From Spirochaetia bacterium (GTDB taxonomy: Bacteria; Spirochaetota; Spirochaetia; Treponematales; Breznakiellaceae): a stretch of 16,499 nucleotides of DNA. Shown piece after piece: positions 8,238 to 15,420 of the stretch. A program made the translations under genes and the position numbers. The notes beneath the pieces were generated by a model. The model was not told the origin of the DNA. It did not search any database and saw nothing but the letters and a program-made list of their open reading frames with translations. The stretch lies in assembly GCA_026002265.1 (NCBI GenBank), contig BOBG01000042.1, forward strand, positions 1 through 16,499, written 5' to 3'. Numbering within the stretch: the stretch's first letter is position 1; each line of letters opens with the position of its first letter.

Positions 8238-8831
8238 TTATGCAGCGAACACTGCCGGCAGGCTAATGTCCAATCCCGGCAGAATTGACACCGGGATGGT
8301 ATCAGACTCATGGTACAGTGCCGGAAGGTATTCGTTATCTTGTAATATATACACTTGCACCGACTTGAGAGCCAGATCCACGACCCAATACTCCCGGACA
8401 CCGGCTCGTTTATAGAGATCGAGCTTGCGGAGCATTTCTACCGGTGTATTTCCCGGAGAGAGGATTTCGATGATAAAATCCGGCGCACCGAAGCAGCCAC
8501 TCTCTATAATTTTGGTCCGGTCGCATATCACCGAAATATCCGGCTGCACCACGGTTGTCATGTCAAAGACATTCTTCTGGTGCCGGCGACGTGGAAACGG
8601 CAAGATCACATCGTACGGTGCGGAAAAAACCTCACACGGTTTAGATTCCAAGAAATTAAATATCCGGGAAAACAATCTTCCGCTGATTCGTTGATGAGCG
8701 GTATTCGGTGCGGCCATTGCGTAAAATTCACCGTCAATAAGTTCACAGCGTTCAAAGGCTTCCAGTTCCAATTCTAAATAGTCCCGGTAGGTATACTGGA
8801 TTTCCTCCGGTACTCTATAAGCATCAGGCAT
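8238..8831 (-). CDS. Uma2-family putative endonuclease, copy 4 (first in the operon)
   Basis: A 197-residue copy directly downstream of lpdA with a 22-bp gap. It starts MPDAYRVPEE and lacks the AAAGGAGG spacer of the other three, having only GAGGAG some distance upstream. This suggests it is the founding copy, and that the spacer came from elsewhere during duplication. Its variable segment (TAHQRISGRLFSRIFNFLES) is the most divergent, yet it shares TAHQ and VFSAPYD with copy 1. One core change is visible: VVDLALK replaces VVDPALK. The catalytic residues are kept. Confidence 0.9.
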   Translation of the reverse strand: MPDAYRVPEEIQYTYRDYLELELEAFERCELIDGEFYAMAAPNTAHQRISGRLFSRIFNFLESKPCEVFSAPYDVILPFPRRRHQKNVFDMTTVVQPDISVICDRTKIIESGCFGAPDFIIEILSPGNTPVEMLRKLDLYKRAGVREYWVVDLALKSVQVYILQDNEYLPALYHESDTIPVSILPGLDISLPAVFAA

Positions 8832-8853
8832 TTCCTATTTTTCTTCTCCTCTC

Positions 8854-10248
8854 TTAGAGTTCCCAGACCGCGTCCCGGATAAGCTCACAGACAGTCGGGT
8901 GCGGGACTATGAGCTGTTTTACATCTTCAATACGGAATTCCTGTTCGATAAGTGCAGCTCCGCCCCAGATAAATTCCGAAGAATAGGCGCCGACCGCATG
9001 GATGCCGAGGATCCGGCGGCTGGCAGCGTCCGCGATCACCTTGAGCGATCCAATGCCCTGGAGAGTATTTTCAGCGATAAAGCGCCCGGAGAATGACATC
9101 GGTACACTTGCCTTGAGTATGTGGATTCCGGCAGAATCTGCCGCTTGTTCGGTGATTCCTACACCGGCGGCTTCGGTCATGCCGTACACTGCCCACGGTA
9201 CGGCATCGTAGCGCATAGTGTTTTGCAGGGCATCTTCTCCGTCAAGTTTGTGGAGAATATCCGCAACTGCAACTTCAGCCATTCGGTACGCAGAATGTGC
9301 CAAGAGACTCCGGCCGGTAACATCGCCGGCAGCCCAAATACCCGGAATATTTGTACGCATACGGTCATCAACCGTAACGCCTTTGTTTGTAAGACCGACT
9401 CCGGCAGCTTCCGCGCCCCAGCCTGTCAGCACGGGCCGGCGTCCCACTGCCATCAGCACAAGATCAGATTCGGTTTTTTCGGCACTGCCAGATTTTGTGG
9501 TGTAATGGACCGCGGCGCCTTCGATTTTTTCAACTTTGCACCCGAGTTTAAAGTTTACACCTTTCAGTGCTTTCCGGAATAGCGGCGCTTGCTCCTTATC
9601 CATAAAGGGGATAATTTCATCCATCATTTCGATCACCGTAACTTCAGAGCCAAGGGCTGAGAAGAGTCCGGCGAATTCCACGCCGATGACTCCGCCTCCG
9701 ATAACTGCAAGTCGTTTTGGTACTGAAGCAATGGAAAGCAATCCAGTGGAATCGACCACGAGCGGATTATCACGCGCACCGGGAATGGGCGGCAAGACAG
9801 GTAAGGATCCGGTAGAAATGAGCAGTGTTGAGTACTCGTGTTCTTCCACAAGGCCGGTATTAAGATGAACGCGCACGGTGCCGGCTTTGGTTCCGGAAAG
9901 CGTACTGAGAATCTCAGCACGGCCCTCTCTCACATCAACTTTAAAACGTTTCATCTGCTGAGAAACACCGCTGCGCAGGGTTTCCACCACTTTAGTCTTC
10001 CAACTTTGAATTTTTTCCCAATCAAACGAAAGGTCTTTGACATTCACACCAAATTTCCCAGCTTCTTTTGCATGAACGTAGTGTTTTGCCGAATTGAGCA
10101 GAGTCTTGGTCGGAATACACCCGACATTCAGACAGGTTCCACCCAAATGTACCGACTCGACCAGCAGTACTTTTTTCTTCTGGTGACCAAGGCGCTCAGC
10201 CGCAAGATAGCCGCCCGGCCCGCCGCCGATTATAATTGTATCGTACAT
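8854..10248 (-). CDS. lpdA: Dihydrolipoyl dehydrogenase (E3)
   Basis: A 464-residue FAD flavoprotein that reoxidises the dihydrolipoyl arm of E2 and reduces NAD+. It has the N-terminal FAD loop GGGPGG (8-13), the redox disulfide GGTCLNVGCIPTK (Cys39, Cys44), the NAD-binding VIGGGVIGVEFAG, the second FAD motif IWAAGDVTG, and the C-terminal PHPTVCE with His450 and Glu455, the partner-subunit active-site pair. Length is normal. The start is preceded by AAGGGGA. It is the second gene of the dehydrogenase operon, 158 bp after E2 and 22 bp before the Uma2 array. Confidence 0.95.
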   Translation of the reverse strand: MYDTIIIGGGPGGYLAAERLGHQKKKVLLVESVHLGGTCLNVGCIPTKTLLNSAKHYVHAKEAGKFGVNVKDLSFDWEKIQSWKTKVVETLRSGVSQQMKRFKVDVREGRAEILSTLSGTKAGTVRVHLNTGLVEEHEYSTLLISTGSLPVLPPIPGARDNPLVVDSTGLLSIASVPKRLAVIGGGVIGVEFAGLFSALGSEVTVIEMMDEIIPFMDKEQAPLFRKALKGVNFKLGCKVEKIEGAAVHYTTKSGSAEKTESDLVLMAVGRRPVLTGWGAEAAGVGLTNKGVTVDDRMRTNIPGIWAAGDVTGRSLLAHSAYRMAEVAVADILHKLDGEDALQNTMRYDAVPWAVYGMTEAAGVGITEQAADSAGIHILKASVPMSFSGRFIAENTLQGIGSLKVIADAASRRILGIHAVGAYSSEFIWGGAALIEQEFRIEDVKQLIVPHPTVCELIRDAVWEL

Positions 10249-10290
10249 CTTTTCCCCTTAATGGTATTCTCAATAAAACTTCCAAATCAG

Positions 10291-10377
10291 GAGGGGGGTG
10301 CCGGCATCTCGACAGGCTCGATGACCGGCAAGCTCCCTGAGCCTGTCGAGATAGAGGCAGGGGGAGTACACCCCCTC
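10291..10377. repeat. Nested inverted repeat between E2 and lpdA
   Basis: Perfect 14-bp arms, ATCTCGACAGGCTC (10306-10319) and GAGCCTGTCGAGAT (10339-10352), sit inside imperfect outer arms, GAGGGGGGTG (10291-10300) and CACCCCCTC (10369-10377). In the message this would be a long hairpin. No T-run follows, so read-through to lpdA is expected. It resembles dispersed REP-type intergenic palindromes built on a GACAGGCTC core, and may adjust the E2:E3 ratio by stabilising the upstream transcript. Confidence 0.75.
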
Positions 10378-10406
10378 ATTCCTTCTTCTTTCTCTGTGAT
10401 TGCAAT

Positions 10407-11738
10407 CTATCCCCGTGCAAACCACAGGTCGATAGTGGCTAGTGCATCTCCAAACGCCTTGAGAAAGCGCGCGGCCGGCGCACCGTCAACAACTTGATGA
10501 TTGATGGTAAGACTCAGCCCGATATGGGGTTCAAACGCAATTTCACCCGCGCTTTCGACCGGTTTCAGTTCGATATTGCATACTCCGAGAATTGCCACTT
10601 CCGGCGCATTGAGTACCGGCGTAAAATTCGTCACACCAAGACTTCCAAGATTGGTGACAGTGAATGTGGATCCGGTCAGCTCATCAGGCTTGACGCTCCC
10701 GCCTTGTGCCGCTGCCGCAAGACGTTTTGCCTCGGCTGATATGTTCCGGAGCGAAAGTAAATCCGCATTTTTGATAACCGGCACCATAAGTCCTTTTGGT
10801 GTATCCACTGCCACACCTAAATGCACCCGTTCAAAGGTCCTCAGTGTATCTCCGATTTTATGGGCATTCATAAAGGGGAATACCGGCAGAACCCGGCTTA
10901 CCGCAAAGAGAATCAGATCGTTTACAGTAATTTTACCAAGGCCGAGACTCTCGTCAGCAGCTTTTGCCCGTTTCCGGAATTCCTGTATCTGTTGAGCCGG
11001 AGCCGATGCATTCAGCGTAAACTGGGCGCTTTCTGCAAGCGATTGATACATACGGTCCGCAATCAATTTCCGGATGCCTTTTATCGGAGTCTCAGTAACC
11101 GCGCCTTCGGTCCTTACATGTAACGTAGCGGCAACCGGCACATCAGATGTCTGAGGCGTTGTCAAATCCGCAAGAATGACCCTGCCGGCAAGCCCGGAAC
11201 CAGATGCCGGAATAGTAGCTGCTCCGGCCGCTTTCGCGGCTGCACTCAACGGAGCTTTGTCCTGTAATGCAGCTTTAATATCACGCTCGATAATGCGCCC
11301 CCCAGGTCCGCTCCCTTGAATACCATCAAGCCCCACACCTTCACCGGCCGCCAAATTCTTTGCACGAGGTGAGATTGCACCATGTGCATCCAGCGGGAGT
11401 ACCGGAACTGCCTGTTGTACCGGAGCTTTTACTGGCGGAGTTTCCGGAGAAGCCGGAAGTGTTTTTTCAGTACTGCCAACCGCACCCGCCCAATCTTCAC
11501 CCGCGCTCCCGATCACAGCAATAGGCTCTAAAACCGGAACATCATCACCCTCAGCGTGGAGCAATTTTAATACTGTTCCTGCACTTCCAGCCGGTATTTC
11601 AAAAGTTGCTTTATCGGTTTCTACTTCGTACACAATGGTTTCCGCGCTAACAACGTCTCCTTCCTTTACTTTTATGCCGGTAATGACGCAGGATTCAACC
11701 GTATTACCCTGCCTCGGCATTATAAGCAGATATGCCAT
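10407..11738 (-). CDS. Dihydrolipoamide acyltransferase (E2) of a 2-oxoacid dehydrogenase complex
   Basis: A 443-residue core subunit that moves the acyl group from lipoyl-lysine to CoA. In order, it has one lipoyl domain (1-80, VETDKATFEI, lipoylated Lys43), an Ala/Pro linker, a subunit-binding domain (about 119-158, ISPRAKNLA...GSGPGGRIIERDI), a second short GSGLAGRVILADL remnant (180-192), and the catalytic domain from about 215. The active site NHQVVDG has His414 and Asp418. The start has GGGAGGAATT. It is the first gene of the E2-E3-Uma2-E1-PHP series. An additional subunit-binding-like piece after the first may reflect an internal duplication. Which acyl group is carried cannot be read from the sequence. 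Confidence 0.92.
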   Translation of the reverse strand: MAYLLIMPRQGNTVESCVITGIKVKEGDVVSAETIVYEVETDKATFEIPAGSAGTVLKLLHAEGDDVPVLEPIAVIGSAGEDWAGAVGSTEKTLPASPETPPVKAPVQQAVPVLPLDAHGAISPRAKNLAAGEGVGLDGIQGSGPGGRIIERDIKAALQDKAPLSAAAKAAGAATIPASGSGLAGRVILADLTTPQTSDVPVAATLHVRTEGAVTETPIKGIRKLIADRMYQSLAESAQFTLNASAPAQQIQEFRKRAKAADESLGLGKITVNDLILFAVSRVLPVFPFMNAHKIGDTLRTFERVHLGVAVDTPKGLMVPVIKNADLLSLRNISAEAKRLAAAAQGGSVKPDELTGSTFTVTNLGSLGVTNFTPVLNAPEVAILGVCNIELKPVESAGEIAFEPHIGLSLTINHQVVDGAPAARFLKAFGDALATIDLWFARG

Positions 11739-11861
11739 AATTCCTCCCTATACATTAAGAATGATCGTCTCTCGCCACTCCCGCTGCGTATCCATAGGAT
11801 TCAGTGAATAATTCTGTAGAATATTTCTATTCTCTGGTTTTTCTCACTATTTTTTCCCAGT
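11739..11861 (-). promoter_or_regulatory. Upstream region of the dehydrogenase operon
   Basis: The operon promoter should lie here, because the next gene upstream (11862-12539) looks unrelated. I found no clear -35/-10 pair. A perfect inverted repeat AGAATA-TTTC-TATTCT (11818-11833) is the best candidate operator. An AT-rich stretch with long T/A runs (11837-11856) follows the upstream gene's stop. Confidence 0.35.
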
Positions 11862-12539
11862 TTAAGGTATTACTGCGTTTAGAATTTCAGACCATGCACC
11901 TTTTTGCCCCTTTCCATTCTGCCAACGCAATGCAAAATATACCATTTTTCCCCGATCATTCCCGCTAAACTCCAGCGTGTAGGGCGAACTCGTACTGAAT
12001 TCAGAATGAGTCAATTCTTCCTGATTCAGAGTCGGCGTCTCACGAATATCCCACCTAATTTCAGCACCTGCAACCCCATAGGGTTTCCCTCGCTTTTTAG
12101 TTCCCTGATCTCGAAAATAAATACGCAAATGTTGTAATATTGACGTATCAACTTCAAATTCAGGAATGGTAGATGGCGGCGGTACCGGTGTACGTATCTT
12201 GTTATGAATAGGAGTTCCAAGCTTTATGCGGTCATCATCTGTTACCGTACTGCTGTAGGTAATATATTCCTGAACAAATGCCCGCATTGTACTTTCAAGT
12301 GCTAAACGCGTCTTATTCTTAGTATAAATATCGACCTTACCACGGTTAGCGTCAAGCGTCTTGGTATAGGCTGTTCTGTAATCCGTGAGCAGTGTTTGTA
12401 CCTTGGTAACAGCATCTGCATTGATATTCCAAGAGCTTGCTTTGATACTAAGGTAATCCGTGAAACCATTAACCCAATCAAGAAAACTTTTGTCTGATTT
12501 AGGGATATAATCCCTTCGTGAAGTTTCAGTAGGTGGCAT
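11862..12539 (-). CDS. Two-part hypothetical protein
   Basis: A 225-residue protein of a kind I associate with treponeme and Bacteroides genomes, but without a named function. The N-terminal 110 residues look helical and are rich in Thr, Lys and aromatic residues (FLDWVNGFTDYLSIKASSWN). A Pro-rich hinge (TPVPPPSTIPEF, about 118-129) follows. The C-terminal 90 residues look like a beta-sandwich, possibly fibronectin-III-like: HLRIYFRDQGTKKRGKPYG, SPYTLEFSGNDRGKMVYFAL and a WSEILNAVIP end. There is no signal peptide or membrane segment. The start is preceded by AAGGAGGAATTGTT. It stands alone between the tandem repeat and the dehydrogenase operon. Confidence 0.75.
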   Translation of the reverse strand: MPPTETSRRDYIPKSDKSFLDWVNGFTDYLSIKASSWNINADAVTKVQTLLTDYRTAYTKTLDANRGKVDIYTKNKTRLALESTMRAFVQEYITYSSTVTDDDRIKLGTPIHNKIRTPVPPPSTIPEFEVDTSILQHLRIYFRDQGTKKRGKPYGVAGAEIRWDIRETPTLNQEELTHSEFSTSSPYTLEFSGNDRGKMVYFALRWQNGKGQKGAWSEILNAVIP

Positions 12540-12564
12540 AACAATTCCTCCTTAAAATAATTAG

Positions 12565-12774
12565 ATGTTCCGAGTGTTTGCGGACTTGTTCCTAGTGTTT
12601 GGGGACATATCCTGAAAACCTGCGGACCTGTTCCTAGCGTTTGGGGACATATCCTGAAAACCTGCGGACCTGTTCCTAGCGTTTGGGGACATATCCTGAA
12701 AACCTGCGGACCTGTTCCTAGCGTTTAGGGACATATCCTGAAAACCTGCGGACTTGTTCCTAGCGTTTAAGAGT
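12565..12774. repeat. Array of ten alternating 21-bp repeats (42-bp period)
   Basis: Exactly 210 bp. The main period is 42 bp (units at 12586, 12628, 12670 and 12712, with end units on each side). Each unit consists of two related 21-mers that share, on the minus strand, GTCC at the start and AGGA near the end. The A type is GTCCGCAGGTTTTCAGGATA plus T, and the B type is GTCCCCAAACGCTAGGAACA plus G. The last unit (12565-12585) is an A/B hybrid. The array lies between dam and the next gene. Two of the three minus-strand frames stay open through it, but I see no sound reason to call it coding. Confidence 0.9.
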
Positions 12775-12807
12775 ATATCCGCATACACATTTTTTTGCAA
12801 GCCCTTT

Positions 12808-13728
12808 TCAAAAATCTTTGTAATTTGTGATGAGCAATTCGCTAATTTTTCCGCGTTTTGTGCCATTACAATTAACGGCTCGTCCGGCAAATACTTTAAA
12901 AATATTATAGCTCTGGTATGCCTTTTCAAAAAAATCATCAGCGGGGTTTATATTTGTCGGATCAGAATTGGAAAGCATTAATTTGGCTCCTGTCTCTTTA
13001 TCCAGTTTCTGAAAAAATTTTGCTAATTCTAATTGCTGTGCATCGCCAAACTGAGAACCTGTATAGATGGTAAAACTAGATGTTTGAGTAATTGGTCGGT
13101 AAGGCGGGTCAAAATACACAAATGTATCGTTATTTACTTTTTGAAAACAATGGGTATATTCTGATTGTGTAATTGTTGCATTTTTTAAAGCTTCAGACAC
13201 AACTACAATATTTTCTTCGTCAAGAATAGTTGCAGTCTTATACTTTCCATAAGGAACATTAAATTCGCCTTTTGAGTTCAGCCGAAAAAGCCCATTGAAA
13301 CACGTCTTATTTAAGAATACAAACTGTGCTGCTCTTGGAATCCAATTATCAGAAAGTTTATTATAATTTATCTCAAAACGCTGCGAATTAAAATGTGTAC
13401 GGACAGAAAGAAACAAATCATTTCTTTTTTCTTGCGAGATAGCATCATATTCATCTTGATATTGTTTCAAAAAATCTAATAAGTATTCCGGTTTTTGCTG
13501 AATGACAAGATATGTTAAAACCAAATCGTTATTCAAATCTGATAAATAGGCATTTTTTATAGTATACTTTTCAGATAGGGAAAAATATAAAGCCCCGCCG
13601 CCCAAAAAAGGTTCAACATAATTTTTTATACAGCCATTTTTTAGTTCTTGAGGATAATATTGTTCAAATTGTTCCAATAGTTGCTTCTTGCCACCAACCC
13701 ATTTCACAAACGGTTTAGCTTGTTTCAT
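12808..13728 (-). CDS. dam: Dam-type DNA adenine N6-methyltransferase (GATC)
   Basis: A 306-residue class D12 methyltransferase. The SAM motif VEPFLGGGALYF is at 38-49 and the catalytic DPPY at 206-209. Between them FNGLFRLNSKGEFNVPYG (143-160) closely follows the Dam/DpnM segment, and the C-terminal GRAVNCNG...KISELLITNY matches the Dam end. GATC is therefore the expected target. No restriction enzyme is adjacent, so it may act alone in gene regulation or repair, or be a protective remnant of a lost system. It is AT-rich compared with the dehydrogenase operon, suggesting transfer. No strong ribosome-binding site is visible before the start at 13728. It could equally modify another short site. 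Confidence 0.88.
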   Translation of the reverse strand: MKQAKPFVKWVGGKKQLLEQFEQYYPQELKNGCIKNYVEPFLGGGALYFSLSEKYTIKNAYLSDLNNDLVLTYLVIQQKPEYLLDFLKQYQDEYDAISQEKRNDLFLSVRTHFNSQRFEINYNKLSDNWIPRAAQFVFLNKTCFNGLFRLNSKGEFNVPYGKYKTATILDEENIVVVSEALKNATITQSEYTHCFQKVNNDTFVYFDPPYRPITQTSSFTIYTGSQFGDAQQLELAKFFQKLDKETGAKLMLSNSDPTNINPADDFFEKAYQSYNIFKVFAGRAVNCNGTKRGKISELLITNYKDF

Positions 13729-13835
13729 AGCAGTTTTATATTAATAAAATTCGTACTCGATTTCGTATAATGTTCTAGGCTGACGACCTTTTGACCGCTG
13801 TTATGTGCTGTTTGTCCGTCCCTCATTTTTATTTC

Positions 13836-14375
13836 CTATTGATTATTTTCATAATATTCTTCTGATAAAATATCCATATAGATTATATTATGTTTTTTTA
13901 AATTTCTATATAATGCCTCTCTTCTTTCTCCAATAATTTTAAACCCTATTTTTTCATATATTTTTATTGCCCTTTTATTATAATCATATACTCTTAGTAA
14001 AATATTGTGTAAGTTTAATGCCTTAAATCCATAATCCAATAATAATGACAATGCTTCTGTTCCATATCCTTTATTCCAATAATTTTTATTTCCAATGAAT
14101 ATTCCAACTTCAGCGGTTTGGTTTAAATGGTCAACTCCCATAAAGCCACAATTACCTATTAATTCATCAGTTTCTCTGTCTATAATCGAATAATTATGTT
14201 CCTTTGATATATTATCCAAAAAAGACTTTTCACTTTCTACGTTTATTGCAGTATTATATAATTGAAGATTTACCGTTACTTCTAAATCATTAAGCCATTC
14301 GGTAAATTTTTCTGCATCACTTATATCTATTGGTGATAAATAGCATTTTTCGCCTATCATTTTCTTAAAATACAT
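13836..14375 (-). CDS. GNAT N-acetyltransferase (RimJ/RimL type)
   Basis: A 179-residue protein. It would transfer acetyl from acetyl-CoA to an amine, the substrate being unknown. The central core has AEVGIFIGNKNYWNKGYGTEALSLL, in which NKGYGT is the acetyl-CoA pyrophosphate loop (R/Q-x-x-G-x-G/A type). It is followed by LNLHNILLRVYDYNKRAIKIYEKIGF, the typical Asn and Tyr of motif B. The start follows GGAGAAAAA. It is 27 bp downstream of the frameshifted DUF5713-like gene and probably shares its promoter. Very AT-rich. Confidence 0.88.
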   Translation of the reverse strand: MYFKKMIGEKCYLSPIDISDAEKFTEWLNDLEVTVNLQLYNTAINVESEKSFLDNISKEHNYSIIDRETDELIGNCGFMGVDHLNQTAEVGIFIGNKNYWNKGYGTEALSLLLDYGFKALNLHNILLRVYDYNKRAIKIYEKIGFKIIGERREALYRNLKKHNIIYMDILSEEYYENNQ

Positions 14376-14402
14376 TTTTTCTCCAGTGTTTTCAACAAAT
14401 AT

Positions 14403-14676
14403 TTATTCCAATTCCATTTTTAAATAAATCATATCCACTAATTGTTTTCCATCTTCAACTATTTTATGCTCATAATTTTTTATAAAAAAGTTTTTATCAT
14501 GTATTCCAACCATTGCCTTATCGAATTCTTTTTGAATATCCTCTGTACTATAGTACGCCAGTTTCCAAATATTTAACGGTCTCAATTAATAGAATTTTAT
14601 CTACTAGAAATTTGGGATAGTATTCATCGTTATACATATCAACCAAATATAATTTTTCATTAAATGTATTTATCAT
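14403..14676 (-). pseudogene. DUF5713-like gene with a frameshift
   Basis: The start at 14676 is preceded by TTGGAGGAAATAG. The first frame reads MINTFNEKLYLVDMYNDEYY...KYLETG and then stops at 14548-14550. The next frame carries on with YYSTEDIQKEFDKAMVGIHD... to a stop at 14403. Removing one base from the GGCGTAC stretch near 14555 joins them into about 90 residues that fit the DUF5713 family, whose function is unknown. It may be a true single-base insertion, programmed frameshifting or a sequencing error. The stretch lies first in the AT-rich cluster, before the GNAT gene. Confidence 0.65.
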
Positions 14677-14702
14677 CTATTTCCTCCAATAATTTTTTTA
14701 AA

Positions 14703-14731
14703 ATGTTAGTACACAATTAATATCTTGTCAA
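14703..14731 (-). promoter_or_regulatory. Sigma-70-type promoter for the DUF5713/GNAT pair
   Basis: Minus strand: -35 TTGACA (14731-14726), 17-bp spacer, -10 TAACAT (14708-14703), 27 bases before the DUF5713-like start. The -35 box is embedded in CTTGACAAGATA, which is also present at the divergent promoter at 14885. Confidence 0.7.
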
Positions 14732-14885
14732 GGGTTTTTCCATAAATTGTCAAGGTATTTGCAAGAAAATATCTACTCATTGACGCTCCGAGAGAATGAA
14801 GAAGCACCGAAATCCGGAGAAAGCTACCGAATCAGTTTAGTGTTTTCAATTTTTTAGCATTTCGAGTTTCCTATAGAAAATTTTC

Positions 14886-14915
14886 TTGACAAGATACATA
14901 CAATGTGGGTATAAT
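14886..14915 (+). promoter_or_regulatory. Near-consensus sigma-70 promoter for the TM2 gene pair
   Basis: TTGACA (14886-14891), an 18-bp spacer and TATAAT (14910-14915) are both perfect consensus boxes. They lie about 28 bases upstream of the TM2 gene start, so the leader is short. Strong constitutive expression is expected. Confidence 0.85.
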
Positions 14916-14943
14916 ATTGTTATTACTTTGATGAGGAGATGTG

Positions 14944-15420
14944 ATGAAATCAAAGGGAATTGCCTATCTTTTGTGGCTTTTTGGCGGGGTGCTCGGCGCA
15001 CACAAATTTTACCTTGAACGGATAGGCGTAGGGATTTTTTACGCTCTCAGTGCTGGAGGTTTCGGCATCGGGTGTCTGATAGATTTGTTCACACTGGGGC
15101 GCCAAGTTGATGAGTATAATATCCTCCACGGCTACCAGAATATAGGCGGCAGGCAGAATGTCGCTCAAAATGTAGTCGTCAATATTACGCCGTCAATGCT
15201 GCAAGGCGCCCAAGGTTCTGTTTCCTCAGTTCAGATAAGTGCAGAAAAACAGATCCTTATGCTGACAGAGCAATCACCGGTTTTATCATTACGGCAGATC
15301 ATTGCACAAACGAATTTAGAATCAGAGGAAGCCGAATCCACAGTAAAAAAATTAGTAGAAAAAGGTATGGCTGCTGAACGAGTGGATTCAAGCGGTAAAG
15401 TAACCTACGATTTTTCATGA
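14944..15420 (+). CDS. TM2-domain membrane protein
   Basis: A 158-residue protein. The N-terminal 50 residues form a TM2 domain: two short membrane helices around GVLGAHKFYLERIGVGIFY and AGGFGIGCLIDLF, with the conserved HxFYL and DLF elements. A Gln/Asn/Val linker follows. The C-terminal 60 residues (EKQILMLTEQSPVLSLRQI...VEKGMAAERVDSSGKVTYDF) look like a small winged-helix segment. TM2 proteins are common in bacteria and their function is mostly unknown. I start at the ATG at 14944, five bases after AGGAG; the GTG at 14941 is too close to it. It overlaps the next gene as ATGA, so the two are probably co-translated. Confidence 0.88.
   Translation: MKSKGIAYLLWLFGGVLGAHKFYLERIGVGIFYALSAGGFGIGCLIDLFTLGRQVDEYNILHGYQNIGGRQNVAQNVVVNITPSMLQGAQGSVSSVQISAEKQILMLTEQSPVLSLRQIIAQTNLESEEAESTVKKLVEKGMAAERVDSSGKVTYDFS

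Larger units (their letters stand above)
6345..8831 (-). repeat. 630-bp tandem array of four Uma2 units
   Basis: Starts at 6941, 7571, 8201 and 8831 are spaced exactly 630 bp apart. Each unit is one gene plus a 36-bp spacer, and the fourth gene is followed by the lpdA end. Flanks are nearly identical over long stretches; differences concentrate in about 80 bp per unit (6732-6812, 7362-7442, 7992-8072 and 8622-8702). The left limit of similarity is about 6344. Confidence 0.92.

Noticed and set aside
6465..8777. Plus-strand open frames of 90-140 codons recurring in every Uma2 unit
   Set aside because: They are antisense shadows repeated because the gene is repeated; they lack ribosome-binding sites and cross the conserved nuclease codons.
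10291..10377. Intrinsic terminator between E2 and lpdA
   Set aside because: The stem is strong but no T-run follows on the transcribed strand, and lpdA needs read-through.
12565..12774. CRISPR array
   Set aside because: The 21-bp parts between repeats are identical from unit to unit, so there are no spacers, and no cas gene is near.
12561..12938. Open frame of 125 codons running through the 42-bp repeats
   Set aside because: Its N-terminal third overlaps the dam gene in another frame and has no ribosome-binding site; the rest is only the repeat, in which two frames stay open automatically.
12808..13728. Complete restriction-modification system
   Set aside because: Only the methylase is present; neighbours are a GNAT protein and a hypothetical protein without nuclease motifs.
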